Shown here in pieces: positions 30,401 through 41,037 of a stretch of 64,000 bases of DNA (the first letter of the stretch is position 1; every line of letters begins with the position of its first letter). The notes under the pieces were generated by a model. The model was not told where the DNA came from. It ran no database searches and saw nothing but the letters and a program-made list of their open reading frames with translations. The position numbers were made by a program, and so were the translations under genes. Source of the stretch: Saccharomycopsis fibuligera x Saccharomycopsis cf. fibuligera (taxonomy: Eukaryota; Ascomycota; Saccharomycetes; Ascoideales; Saccharomycopsidaceae); contig CP012818.1 in NCBI GenBank assembly GCA_001936135.1, forward strand, positions 2,356,001 through 2,420,000, read 5' to 3'.

Positions 30401-33400
30401 ATCTCTCACTTTCTAGTTTTGCTTTATCACTTTCCAAAGTTTTTATTTTGGCTTCTTTATCAGATTGTGCCTTTTTCAAAGTTTGAACGAGTTCTGACAA
30501 GACTTTACCATTATTTATCTCTTTTTCTATGCGAGAGGTTAAATCACTATTTTTCTTCTCATATGCCTTTAAATTTTTCAAATTGCTATCATAAGAGTCC
30601 TTTAGCTTCCTTAGTTCTTCACTTAATGATTTAATTCTTGAGTCCAATTCAGTTTTTGTTTGAAGTTCTTTTTCAAGTTGCGACTTAACAGCTTCAACTT
30701 CATTAGAGAGATTCAAGAAATCAGAAAAGTTCAAGACTCCATTAGGTTCAGCATTCGGATCATTATTAAAAGCATTTGAAATTCTTATAAAGTTTTCTTT
30801 GACCAAATTAGTATATATTTCATTAAAGTAAATTTTTGGTAATCCGGTGTTGTCTTTTTCCACTTCATCGAAAGACTGAACTTCAAAGATGTCTAACTCT
30901 TCAAATCTGCTGAACAACTCGTTTTTCTTGAAATTTTTCAACGCAATTTTATAAGTATCTACACCAATGGTTTTTTGAAACAAATCATAAAACTCAAGCC
31001 TGAAATTTGATTGGTTATTAGCATTAACGGCACCAGCCGGCTCGTGAAGGTATTTTGGACAACTATCATATAGGATACCCAAAAATATATTGACCATGCC
31101 TACTAATATAACGTCACCATTATTTTCTTGTTTGACGAAAAGAATAAGCTTCTTTAAATATTCCGTTTTATGGTAAACGTCGCTTTTGATCAATGATCTA
31201 ATCAAAGAAATATTTTCAAAGAAATAAGTTGTTAAAAACATGAGGTAACTTATTGCAATTCTCTTATCCTCAAATTCTAAAGAGTTGATCAACAAGTCTA
31301 GCATGGCATCTATTGCTGTCAAAAAGTTTGACAGATCATCATCTTTGTTGTTTTTAGAAATTTCACTAATTTTGACATCACTATAGGCGTTATCAGGTTC
31401 CAGCTTAGGTGAGGCTTCAGATGCACTATGTGTGGTCTGAATACTACGTTTGTTTTCTTCAATTGCTTCACTTCCATTCACATTTCCCGGATCAAAGTTC
31501 TCACTGGTCTTTTCATCCGCTATTTCGAATCCCTCGGACGATTGTTTTATTTGTTTTTCAGACTCATTGTTTTCACTGTTTTGCTGAACCTTTTCATCTG
31601 CACTATCATTACCTTCGTTGCTAGACAAGCTCCCATTTACTTCTTTTGATTCATCAGTTTCAACCTTTACATATTCCTCATTGCTCACATCCTTATTACC
31701 ATCAGCACCATCTCCTTTCGTGACCACAGGCGAAACATCAATACCGCTTGATTTGTGCTCATGGCCATCATTTTCATCATTGTCATTAAAAAAGTCATCA
31801 AAAAGGTCATCATCATTGAAGTTTTTAAGCTTAAAATTTTCAATGATCTTTTTTAGTTCAAAGCTGTCGTTTACCAAATAACTCAATAACAAAGAAGCAA
31901 ACCACACTTTGTAAGGGTTGAGTTTAATGTCAGGATCATATTCTAGCAAAGTTACAAATATGTTAGCAACGGGTATTTTCAGTTCAATCAAATTATCAAT
32001 AACCGCAAACTCTTCTCTATGGACTCGCGCATTGTTTTTTGGAAACTCAGATGGCAACTGATTGTCGTCAATAGACGCTCTTTCACTTGTTGGTGTTGTA
32101 TGTGAAGAGACTCTATCAAGAGTAGTGTCAGCCTGCTGTGAAACCAATGAATTAAATGTCTCAATTTGCTGATTCAAGTAATTTTGTTTTAACTTAGCAT
32201 TGTTTGAAAAGTAGCTCTTTAACACTTGAAAGGAGCCCAAACGAATGTCAAAAATGTGAATACTATTATTGAATAAACACCAGTTGAGAAGTAGCTGGAG
32301 AACTGGAACAAGAGTGTTCTGTTCATTAGTATCATTTATGTTTGGTAGCATTGGGTCAAGGTATGGAACGTCTATAGTAATTAATTGGGCCTTTAAATCT
32401 TCATTGTAGAAAAGCAAATCAGCTAGGGCAAATAATGCACCTGACTTGATCTGGTTTGGAATATAATTTAAGAAGATAATTTTTAAAATATTAATTAATA
32501 TCTTTGAGCTTTGAATTTGGTCATTAAAAGAAATACTGTTTTCTCTTGAAATAAACAAAACAGAAACAATCTTCAAGATCATCGTGATGTTATCAATCAG
32601 CTGTTGATTGAACATATTGTTGGCAATCGCAGGATTGTCAGATGAAAGAAGCTCTAAGTATCTTGAGAGATCAACCAAATTATTGGATACTAAAAAAAGC
32701 TTTTGATTTGTCACATTTGAGTTCAACAAGTTATAAATTAAAGTGAAACAATCTTGAATGACTATATTGTTGAAAGAAATAGAACTCTCCAAGTCAATAA
32801 CCTTGAACAATTTTTGAAAGATGTCCTGGAACGCGACAACTCTTTGAAGATTATAGTTATTATTCACTATTGCCATCAACAACAAGATCGATTCGTTTCG
32901 TATCGGATCATGGTCAGAATCAATATTAGCGGTTATGTTTGGTATCGCTACAGGAATCAGCGATATAATCTCTTTGGTTTTCTCTGGTCTGGTGGAAATC
33001 ATTGCCTGTAATAGCTGGAGAGAGTACAATGAGATGTAAAAGTCATTGAATTCGAATGAGTTGATAATCAACTCGACAATGTCAGAGTTTGATTGAGTTA
33101 ACTCGTCTGCAATCAAGTAAGAAAACTGGTCAATCAATGTATCTTCAGCAAGAATGACCAGCGGTGATACATATTTACCATTTTGAAATCTTGATTTATT
33201 TGAAAGCCAATCTGAAAGGTCTCCTCGAGATTCATTCTTTATGAATAAAACCAAAAGACATTGAAGCACATTTTTGGTAATTTCTTTGTCTAATTGGTCG
33301 CGCTGAAAGCATTTAAGGATATTTTTTAAGGCATACAAGATGATCTCCTCACGATAGTAGTTTGCAAAGTTCTTGAGCGCTTTGACAGCAGCACGCCTGT

Positions 33401-33473
33401 CTTGAATGTTTACTGCATGAGACAACCTGTCAGAAATTGTTGGAATAACGTTTTTATCTTCCACCGCCAGCAT
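27429..33473 (-). CDS. USO1: Vesicle tethering protein Uso1 (p115 homologue)
   Basis: 2014 residues with the Uso1/p115 layout. A globular armadillo-repeat head covers about residues 1-900, interrupted near 590-690 by an acidic, Ser/Glu/Asn-rich linker. A very long coiled coil follows, about 920 to 1960, rich in Lys/Glu/Leu heptads with runs such as AKEKEAKEKAAKEKAAKEQQ. The tail is strongly acidic (DVSDDDSDESDGDSDDESDD). Uso1 is a homodimer that tethers COPII vesicles to the cis-Golgi and acts before SNARE assembly with Ypt1. S. cerevisiae Uso1 is 1790 residues, so this one is somewhat longer. The start ATG at 33473 begins the conserved head helices (VIPTISDRLSHAVNIQDRRA). Confidence 0.93.
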   Translation of the reverse strand: MLAVEDKNVIPTISDRLSHAVNIQDRRAAVKALKNFANYYREEIILYALKNILKCFQRDQLDKEITKNVLQCLLVLFIKNESRGDLSDWLSNKSRFQNGKYVSPLVILAEDTLIDQFSYLIADELTQSNSDIVELIINSFEFNDFYISLYSLQLLQAMISTRPEKTKEIISLIPVAIPNITANIDSDHDPIRNESILLLMAIVNNNYNLQRVVAFQDIFQKLFKVIDLESSISFNNIVIQDCFTLIYNLLNSNVTNQKLFLVSNNLVDLSRYLELLSSDNPAIANNMFNQQLIDNITMILKIVSVLFISRENSISFNDQIQSSKILINILKIIFLNYIPNQIKSGALFALADLLFYNEDLKAQLITIDVPYLDPMLPNINDTNEQNTLVPVLQLLLNWCLFNNSIHIFDIRLGSFQVLKSYFSNNAKLKQNYLNQQIETFNSLVSQQADTTLDRVSSHTTPTSERASIDDNQLPSEFPKNNARVHREEFAVIDNLIELKIPVANIFVTLLEYDPDIKLNPYKVWFASLLLSYLVNDSFELKKIIENFKLKNFNDDDLFDDFFNDNDENDGHEHKSSGIDVSPVVTKGDGADGNKDVSNEEYVKVETDESKEVNGSLSSNEGNDSADEKVQQNSENNESEKQIKQSSEGFEIADEKTSENFDPGNVNGSEAIEENKRSIQTTHSASEASPKLEPDNAYSDVKISEISKNNKDDDLSNFLTAIDAMLDLLINSLEFEDKRIAISYLMFLTTYFFENISLIRSLIKSDVYHKTEYLKKLILFVKQENNGDVILVGMVNIFLGILYDSCPKYLHEPAGAVNANNQSNFRLEFYDLFQKTIGVDTYKIALKNFKKNELFSRFEELDIFEVQSFDEVEKDNTGLPKIYFNEIYTNLVKENFIRISNAFNNDPNAEPNGVLNFSDFLNLSNEVEAVKSQLEKELQTKTELDSRIKSLSEELRKLKDSYDSNLKNLKAYEKKNSDLTSRIEKEINNGKVLSELVQTLKKAQSDKEAKIKTLESDKAKLESERSNLIAANKKFEEGVNKMSRELFQFTKKDQENNNKIAALNKQIYNDTKTFENKSNEFKKQISVLEIKVKEFEAKNNNLSKQIGKIENEKAELQKDFANYERNLINDLNTMSFKLNQVTAEKDQVDNLTFQLNKEIESLKGKIEHLNKDNNAKISEYQAQISLLTKKEKEAAKLITELELIKKTHDELVLNQADNEKNINKKEADYKQQITSLQKDLETIKKSSSEKVEMLTKALESRDTEIGKLRSEFKGKENVFQVTIKDLEQKVEKFLENNQFQVTKINELTSSLESQKTELSFAKKDASENKVKVIDLEKQIEQKQKYIDELQANLKSKEAAASLSAKELKSLKDEISAKGKEIQFLKDDIANRESEATKSTKDLEILKKDLEKKDMLFKELESKIGLQTEKVYELEENIRKHKEKSGSLAKDIVNHQQTINFLEKDVNQYKDKAADSQKDADALQDKLKSLKSSIKSKETKIAELKATITKRDEKVSHLEAEIIEKENKVVELKSEIKENAEKISSLEEQLRIKEAKVTDFEIDFQEKDDKISSLEDDLKNKDATIENLESSLNKTKELDDVAQSEKLAKEKEAKEKAAKEKAAKEQQAQNKAAKEKEAKQRAAAEKAEREKELKAKAKKIVELESQVRDLKKAEAKEKEFHQKTKSEKEVLLKEKADLTKQIDALKEEKEALLKKKEREIKETKEKLLSENIEALKAKENEIKGIKEILLRENSEALKAKNNEIENIKKEMAGKDFQNKETIVQEKVKLQKLLTEEHESKLFALEEKLTKLKAQLKESADKELQKEEQLLILEQKLADKETELQQLKTKQEKNEQSHKESVSSFKEKESSLEQKLLVLKQANEKSSEHFKTKLEEQQEANKKLESQIDSIIKSQKEKEVEGDKKHSALEKQIADLEEQLMHKDQEFEKEISKIKADNRTKEMVPKSELDDLVLLMSELDDKVRNYKTKLKELNVDVSDDDSDESDGDSDDESDDDE

Positions 33474-34290
33474 ACTTCTCAGTCGTGTAACTTTTTGGTT
33501 AGAATTTCAATCTCGAGTTATAACCTATTCGAATATTCAATGCTTGATGATCCGGTCTCAAAATCATCACAGCTGTCCAATAATTCTGACAGGAACGTTA
33601 AAAAAAGAGGAAAGCATGTGATTATCACATGCGTACTTTTCAAGCGGTATATATGAAGTAAAAGTTGAAGATATACCTTTTTACCGAAAGCAAATAAATT
33701 TATAAAGAAAATTCAGGCTATTTATATCTATGATTTAGAGATATGCGGTCTCATATTTATATTTTCATGATCTTTGTCAATAAACCTTTTCAACAAGAAT
33801 GGCAAGAAAGCAGAAATGTATGTTGAACTGAATTACGATTCACACGGAAAACACTAAACCATCTACGGCACAGATTAATAAGTTACTAAAAACTTTTAAG
33901 CACTTTAACCAAATAGCAAAAAAAACTGAACATTGAATTGTATACGTGTATCATCCCGAAAACTAATAAAAGAAGCCCCAGAAAAAACCGAAAAAAAAAA
34001 TTAAAGCCTAGATTCAATCGGTTAAAAATAAAAAAGGTATATAATAAGACAGAAGAATTGAAAATAAAGATAGCCGCCCTTAAAAAAAAAATTTCATCGG
34101 CCTAATGAAAAAACCGTAGTTTTATAAAAAAAAAAAAAAAAAACCCAAAGTAAAACACAAAATAAATGAAGATAGGGATGTACCGTTAAAAGCCGAAACA
34201 ATAATTTAGAAGATTTGGAAACCAAAAATCAGTACATAGCGCCTAATGGCTTAATTTTTTTGCACTCAAAAAGCAGTCACTCTTTCCTTT
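33474..34290. other. Intergenic region: USO1 promoter side and velvet-gene 3' flank
   Basis: 817 bp. A 19-bp palindrome lies near USO1 (separate entry). The velvet-gene side has an 18-nt A run at 34126-34143 (T run on the sense strand). No gene seen. Confidence 0.5.
33614..33632. promoter_or_regulatory. 19-bp palindrome upstream of USO1
   Basis: GCATGTGAT-T-ATCACATGC is a perfect inverted repeat around one base, 141 nt upstream of the USO1 ATG. It contains CATGTG/CACATG half-sites, an E-box-like core. A dimeric factor site is possible; no factor can be assigned. Confidence 0.4.
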
Positions 34291-34558
34291 TCATATCTGA
34301 AATTCCTGATGCAATAGCATTTCAGACGGCTGGTAAATATCGTTGAGATTAAACAACTCTGAATTAAATTCGCTTTGAATTCCTAAACTCATTTGTTGAT
34401 GATGCTGTTGCTGCTTGAGTTGCTGCTGTTGCTGCTTGAGCTGATCTTGACCCACAAAGTCACTATCACCGCCATTACTAACAAAGGTGTGAGAATGCAG
34501 CTGCTGATGATAGTTCTGTTCTAGCTGGGCTTGCAAGCTTTGTAGCTGGTGCTGTTGT

Positions 34559-34590
<32 letters not shown>

Positions 34591-36363
34591 TTGTTGTTGT
34601 GAAGTGAAACCGACAATGGTGTTGTCAACTTGACGGTCTGTGGTATTCGTGCCTTCTATTCCATGGCCTTGATTAGTGCTAGCATTAGCTGTTATTTCAT
34701 ATTGGTTTATATTATAGCTACTGGTGCTACCGGTATATATTTCATCACTGTTATTGTTGTTGTTCCCATTAATAATAATATTATTATTATTACCAAAATC
34801 CCAGAAAATTGGAATTGGATCCAATGGAAGCGTCGATCTTGGAATATCAACATTATCCAATCTCAAAGGAGCATTAACGGTGCCGTTGGTGCTTGTTAAA
34901 TGAGAGCCGTTGGTGCTTACTGGACCAATGCTGTCAAAGGTATGACCAAGTGGAGAACAATTTGGATTTATACCTGCCATTTGAGAAGCATTGGTAAGCA
35001 AAGAATTTTGACCTCTATTTAATGCATATTGGTCATTAAAACCTGGACCACTTGGTAAAAAATGATTCTCGTTGATACTATTGTCAACCTGAGAGGCAAG
35101 AAATGCTAATCCGTTATTAATATTTGGATAGGATACTGATGATGGAAATCCTTCCAGAGAACTTATTCCACCGACTCCTTGACCTAAAGAGGGAGACTTC
35201 GAAACAGATGTCAGTTGTCCATTCACGTTTAAATTAGCTAATAAGTTTGGATATAAATTTCTATTGTCATGGGAATGAGTGGCGATTGGAGTGCTCGAAG
35301 TAGAATTAGTGGCAATTGCTCTTCTTGGTTGGGGCCTTTCAAGTGGAGACAGGGAATATTCTGAGTTAATGGCGCTTCTTAACATGTCATTATAAGAGTT
35401 GCCCAAATCAAGTTGTTCACTAGATGTTATCAAATGAGGCAACGCACTTTGTGGCCTTTTAATTGGTGCCATTATATTGGAATTAGTTGGAAGACTATTG
35501 CTTATATGTTTTTGGTTTTGCATATAAGTAAACGGAACATTGTTTGAAAGATTGTAAAACATGGACACATCGATACTGGTACCTGGCCTATTAAACATCT
35601 CTTGATTCAAGCCGAAATGATTTGTACCGGTAAGAGCATATCTAACTTGACCATTGTTATACGTTGAATTTTTGCTAATTTTAAATCCTTCAAGATCAAA
35701 ACCACCAGCAAAGTTTTTTTGTTTTCTAGCTCTAATTTTGCAGCCTGCTTTTTTCAATTCATTATTCAACTCTGGACTGGCCTCCAAACCGTCAAAAGCA
35801 GCATCGGTGTAAACAGTGAAAACAGAAGATTGGGTGCTTGCTTCTGTCCAGTGAATTACTTCGGGAATAACCCCAGTGCCTCTTGGAAAACACTTAATTT
35901 CAAACAAGTCAAATTTGAGCTTATAATGCCCTTTGTATCTTACTGACAAATTGTCAAATACTGCACAAGCAACATAAGGACTGCCGCGATAAAATTGGGC
36001 ACTAACAGCTGTTGTACCCCTCAAGACATCACTTTCTTCTTCATCTTTTTCAAAAAATCTTGACTTTCTTTGCTTTTGAAAAAAGGATTCTTTGCCAGCG
36101 CATCCCAAGCATTCAATAGAAGCTCTAACAAAGAACATACTCAAGCTGTGATCGATGATGTTTTCGTTTTGGTATTCATCTAGGCAAATTTCCACTACTG
36201 GTTGAGGATCAACTAACCTTCTGCTGCTATTTCTTGTTTGCTTCCTGCCAGCAACTCTTGCTTTAACTGGTTGCTGCACAACCTTCAATCTGAATTTTGC
36301 GTCAACTTGTTTGATTTGGTCGTTGTCTAATGGCTTGACAGAGTGCTTCAAAAACTTGACCAT
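34291..36363 (-). CDS. Velvet-domain transcriptional regulator
   Basis: 690 residues. Residues ~22-215 match the velvet domain in order: FRLKVVQQPVKARVAGRKQ, then RRLVDPQPVVEICL, then FFVRASI, a Lys/Glu-rich insert (residues 90-112), VLRGTTAVSAQFY, FDNLSVRYKGHYKLKFDLFE, and SSVFTVYTDAAFDGLEASPELNNELKKAGCKIRARKQ. Velvet proteins (VeA, VelB, VosA, VelC; Ryp2/Ryp3) have an NF-kB-like fold, bind DNA as homo- or heterodimers, and couple development to secondary metabolism or to morphology. The rest of the protein (220-690) is disordered, Asn/Ser/Gln-rich, with a poly-Gln run near residues 590-607 and Gln-rich C-terminus, typical of a yeast activation region. I cannot assign it to one velvet subfamily. 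A 2.4 kb upstream region suggests complex regulation. Velvet genes are usually described as absent from well-known yeasts. Confidence 0.85.
34551..34601 (-). repeat. CAG/CAA poly-Gln repeat in the velvet-domain gene
   Basis: The plus strand shows CTG/TTG triplets in tandem, giving 17-18 consecutive Gln (one His at the end) on the coding strand. A second, shorter Gln-rich block lies at 34405-34445. Confidence 0.9.
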
Positions 36364-36795
36364 TTTCTTGTCTTAAAATTTTATTTTTTGACTATGAATT
36401 TCAACTATTCCGGGTTGTTTGCTTTAATGATCCTTTTTGTTGCTCGCTTCAAATTTTTTGTATAAAGGAGATGTATGTATTTTACAATTCGATTTGTGAG
36501 ATGTTGTAGGTTGACAACCAATCTGACATGAAACCTAACACAAAACAAAAAATAAAAAAAATTAAAAGCAAAACTACAAAATTTAGGAAAACAAGGACGT
36601 TACGGGCATTAAAAGAGAATGAAAGGAAAAAGAAAAAATTATGGATGTAGCCAAACCATGGTATTACCAAAATTTGGAGAATCACGAAAAAAGTTATTGG
36701 CCTGGCAATGTGAAGAAGCCTTTGAGCATATCAGAAAGTTCGGCCGTTTCGATGGTAGCTCCATCGCCAGACCTTTTGGTTTCATGCAAGTAATG

Positions 36796-36839
36796 CGTAG
36801 TGATGCAGCACCCAGCACGTAGTGATGCAGCACCCAGCA
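36796..36839. repeat. 22-bp tandem duplication
   Basis: Two perfect adjacent copies of a 22-bp unit beginning CGTAGTGATGCAGCACCC, about 430 nt upstream of the velvet-gene ATG. Confidence 0.9.
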
Positions 36840-38577
36840 GAATGAGGTTTCAGTTTGGTGGTTTAGAATCAGTGATTAGAACAAAGAAATTGGATCTCTG
36901 AAATTCGTTAACAACCAATTGGCTATATGAAAAAATCAGATTACAGATACAAACTTGCTGTTAATAGTGAATAGCAATTGCGAGCTTTATTTGTTTGTGG
37001 TAAAGATTCATCGATGGTGTTCCCAGTGTACGCTACAACTATTGCATTAAATCTAAAAAAAAAAAAAAAAAACTTGAAGATATTTTCAACAAATGGAGTT
37101 GCATAAAAATTGTGCATATCATGCATTAACATGCAACTCGAGAGCTGTAAAAAAACTATCTCTTGGTTAAAATTTAAATAAATTGTGCTTTTTTCTCTTT
37201 ACTCTTAAAATAGGCGAAATACAAATATAGATAGCAAAAAGGATATTGTAACAAAAAATGTAATTTAAAGTCACAATTTCTTCGCCAGTGCTTACCGTTA
37301 GTCATGAAACCGACAGCAGTAGCTTAGGAGCTCTTTTTTAACCGAAGGACATTGCTTCGCAGATTTCTTATTAGTATGCCAGTTTTAAATTTCAAAAAGT
37401 ACTTGGATTTAAAAAATATTTTTGTTGGTTTTGTGGGGGTTACCACCGCTTTTAACCACATTATCGACACATCAGTAAAATGAAAGCTTTTTCAATATTG
37501 ACATGTTTTTTATTTATTTTTTTTTTATTTTTTTTTTTTTTTTTTTGATTGTAATATCTTTAGATCATATAGATTTTGCAAAGTTAAAAATTCTTGGCAG
37601 CTGGTATCAGAAAGAGGTTTTGAAGGCTAATAGTAGACCTGAATATAGCCTCTTAGAAAGAAAATAAGACTTTTCCGTTGCCTATAACCGCCCCCATTAA
37701 TCCACACCAATACTATAATCTTTGCCCCTTTTTTTCATTTTATGTATTGGTAAACTGGCGCTATGTAATTAAATTTTTCCGTAGTTATTAGCTGAGTCTG
37801 CCAATACCAACAGATATATTTATTTGCGAAATGCGCTCACTGCTCAGTTAAACATTTTTGAAACAACGAATAGATTTATATTTCTGGTCCAGTATGTAAT
37901 TTTAATGTCTATACGCTCTACGCTTTTATTCTAAACTTGGACTTCCAATTTACAGCTGCTTGCCAGCATTCTGAAAATTAACTATAATGCTGTAGCAGCG
38001 ATGCATTAATGTAATTGATAACCTTTACAATCATGCCAGCAACAGTTATTCAGACACGTAATTGATACTAGATCGTGAAACTGTAAAAAAAAGCAACAAA
38101 AGAAAAATTTCATACCAATAAAGATTCGAGAAAAGCAACGAAATCAACATGTATATATGCATGTTACAAAAAGGCATTATTTTTCCTAATGAACACTGTG
38201 TATTTTTTGTACTCATATTCAAATCAATGTTTTGAAATATACTCTATTATACTGACAGCGTATAAAAAAAAGATTAAATCTCAAAAGCAATTTGACAGAA
38301 CACAAAACGGCAGGAATAAGAACAAAAATAAAAACAAAAAAATTGTAAAGCTGGGGAGGAACAGAAAAGGATAAAGAGGAGATAAAAAATTTATGAAGCT
38401 GAAGACAGCCATAACATAATGAAGGAATATGTAAGCGCAAAAAAAAAAGCACAACAATAATAAAGAATCAAAAATAAAACGATCCTTGAACGTGGCAAAA
38501 GTTGGCATTAAACAAGCAAAATAAAACAATAATGTACTGCTTGTAGTATTTATAATGAAAAGAATAGAAAGAGAAGC

Positions 38578-38600
38578 AAAAAAAAAAAAAAAAAAAAAAA
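38578..38600 (-). repeat. Poly(T) on GSH1 sense strand, 23 nt
   Basis: 23 A on the plus strand, 127 nt beyond the GSH1 stop, so a T run in the GSH1 sense strand. Confidence 0.9.
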
Positions 38601-38726
38601 CAAGGAAGACAAATGCAACTAGAATATTTCTAGCCTTTCAACCATAAAGTCAAACAAACATGGCCAGTTACAAACATGAATTAATCAAGCAACCTGATGA
38701 ACAGTAAATTTAGCAATGTGCCCAAG

Positions 38727-41037
38727 TTAATTGACATACCGACTCAACAAGTAAGTACCAATTTCTTTACCAAACAATTCCAAAATAGCATCTTTATCCT
38801 CAATGTTACCAATATCTCTAAGTTTTGACAATAAATCGTAACTAATGTCATGACCGACAATAGAATCTTGCTTATAGTTTGGATGACTAGTAACAAATTT
38901 TCTAATGAAAGTAGCCATAGTTGGAATTTCACCGCTTGCTCTTTTTTCGATAAGCTTGATATATAACTTAAGTTTTTCGGTTTGCTCAGGATCTTTGGTA
39001 AATTCTTCTTCGGTGGCTAAATATTTTTTAACTAATGGTGCAATACCAACAAATTGGTTATTACCATTGATAATTTCGTCAACGGTTAATTGACACCATT
39101 CAGTACTTTTATTAGCGTGCCCATTGCCATTTACCTTAGCGTGGCCGTTAGTAGAATGACCGTTTGCAACACCATTACTGTAACTTTCACTAGCAAAACC
39201 ATTATTTTCCTCGGTGTGGTCTTTGAATACCGCTTTTTCTCTAAACCAGAATTTGTCCTGTAGCAAACTGTTTCTCTTATGAGCAGTACCCATGTTATCA
39301 TCAATAAGAGAGATTGGAAGATAAAAGTTTGGCTTAAATTTCAAAATACTTTTAGCTGTCAAGATAACAAAAATGGCAAATGCTGCATTCTCAAAATCAG
39401 TAATTTGAATTTCCAAAGGTCTAAATTCAACTCTCCAACCAGGAGTTTTGTTTATTTCTGAGGCTTCACCCAAGTATGCAGCTGGAGGTTTGAATCTTAA
39501 AGTTTGCCAGTTGGTAGATTGAATATTCTGAAAATGATCATCATCATATTCATCATCTTGAGGCTTCGCTCTTTCAGAAAATAATACCAATGGATCTCTG
39601 ATGAACAAATGAGCAAAATGTCTGGCCAAATTATCATCAAAATGTCCGGATGCTTCATTGGACAATCTTTCATAAACTTTATTGTTGATTTCCGTAGGCA
39701 AATCATTGTAGCTTTCATCAAAGTAATTGTATTTTTTCGAAGAATTGTTGAAATCACCAAGATATTGATCAACAGAGTCATATCTTGATTTTCTTATTGT
39801 ATGCAATTCACTTCTTCTATTTTCACTAACACCACCGATATCTTTGTGTCCTTTCAATGCCTCAACACCACGCTCAATAGGAGTTCTGTCATCCACAGCA
39901 CCGGAAATTACATTCCAACGCACATCTTGATCAGCAAGAGTACCTTTGAAAATGGGAGCAGCGGCACTTAAAGATAACAATATAGGAGTCAAGGGAAGCA
40001 AAGTATCGTACAAGTAACGAGATTCGTCAATATTGGCCGCTTGCATGGTGACTTGAAGGCATGAGCAACCCATACCAAACCCCATTGAGTCCATGTAGAT
40101 ATGACCTGGCTTAGCAGCACCTAAAAATGGGTCATTATCTTCGAAGAAAAGGTTTCTTTTTGGGATATTAACATCGATTTTGGACAACGACTGAGTGTTC
40201 GTATCAGGGAAAATTGGAACGTTAAGCGCGACTTTTTGACCCCTTCTGGTTCTAATATTTTTGGTCAAAGTAGGGAATCTAACATGGCGATTGATGATTT
40301 CATCAGGCAAGAAAAGTGAGTGAGAAGCTTCGCCTTCGACTTCGTAGTCTTTGTGAGTAAAGCCTTTGACACCCATTGTCGGGAACGAGGTAACGGCCAA
40401 AGGCACGACATTGTGCTTTTCATTGTAGGCCTCGCCATCAACATCTTTGATCTCATCAACAATGATTTTTTTTCTGATTTCCATATTTTTCTCTACACCG
40501 AGGAAATCAGCCAACTTATCACCATCATATGGTTTCAAAGGAGTAGCCTCGACCATGAATCTACCGTACTCCGGATGGTAGGACACATTGTTTGGCTTGC
40601 ATCTTTGCTCAAACCCTTTGCCGCCACCAAGGTTTTTCAAGACATAATCATGTTCAAGATCCAAAGTAGCTCTTTTTTGTTCGTTATCAAAGTTAACAAG
40701 AGAATATTCCGTTTCGTCACCCCAGTAAAACTTATCGTTGTCTCTATTAAAGTTTGTTTTGAATGAATTGATCAACTGGGTGAGTCCTCGAGAATGAACA
40801 TGCTCAACATAGTTGTTAGTCTCACTGAATGGTAGTGGTGTACCTAAAGATCTGAATTTTCACTGGTTAGTAAAAGCTGTGCGATATTAACATTAATAAG
40901 CGCAATCAAAATCTCCGAAGATAATATAAAATACTAGCTCGCTTATTAATAACAATTAAGCATTAGAGAAAAAAGAAAAACAGGGCCTTTTTCGGGTCCA
41001 ATTAAACGAATGCACAAGAGACATACAACAAACCCAT
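38727..41037 (-). CDS. GSH1: Glutamate-cysteine ligase (gamma-glutamylcysteine synthetase), one intron
   Basis: Coding parts are 41037-41027 (11 nt) and 40851-38727, giving 711 residues. The 175-nt intron starts GTATGT (41026-41021), has a perfect TACTAAC branch site at 40872-40866 and ends CAG at 40852. Splicing creates MGLLSLGTPLPFSETNNYVE, aligning with MGLLALGTPL of S. cerevisiae Gsh1; without the intron the frame would start late, at the Met at 40775. Further family motifs: FYWGDETEYSLV, NVSYHPEYGRFMVEATPLKP, MGFGMGCSCLQVTMQA and PILLSLSAAAPIFKG. The enzyme joins glutamate and cysteine, the rate-limiting step of glutathione synthesis in the cytosol (CAD: GCS1). A Asn/Gly/His-rich insert near residue 550 is not conserved. 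Upstream lies a TCACGTG site. Confidence 0.95.

Larger units (their letters stand above)
36364..38726. other. 2.4 kb region upstream of the velvet-domain gene, to GSH1 3' end
   Basis: The region is bounded by the velvet-gene start and the GSH1 stop, so it contains only one promoter. ORFs in it are under ~82 codons and look like chance. It has A/T tracts (37055-37072, 37528-37546, 38578-38600) and a 22-bp tandem duplication at 36796-36839. Its length is similar to promoters of master regulators in other yeasts, but no specific site was recognised. Confidence 0.5.
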
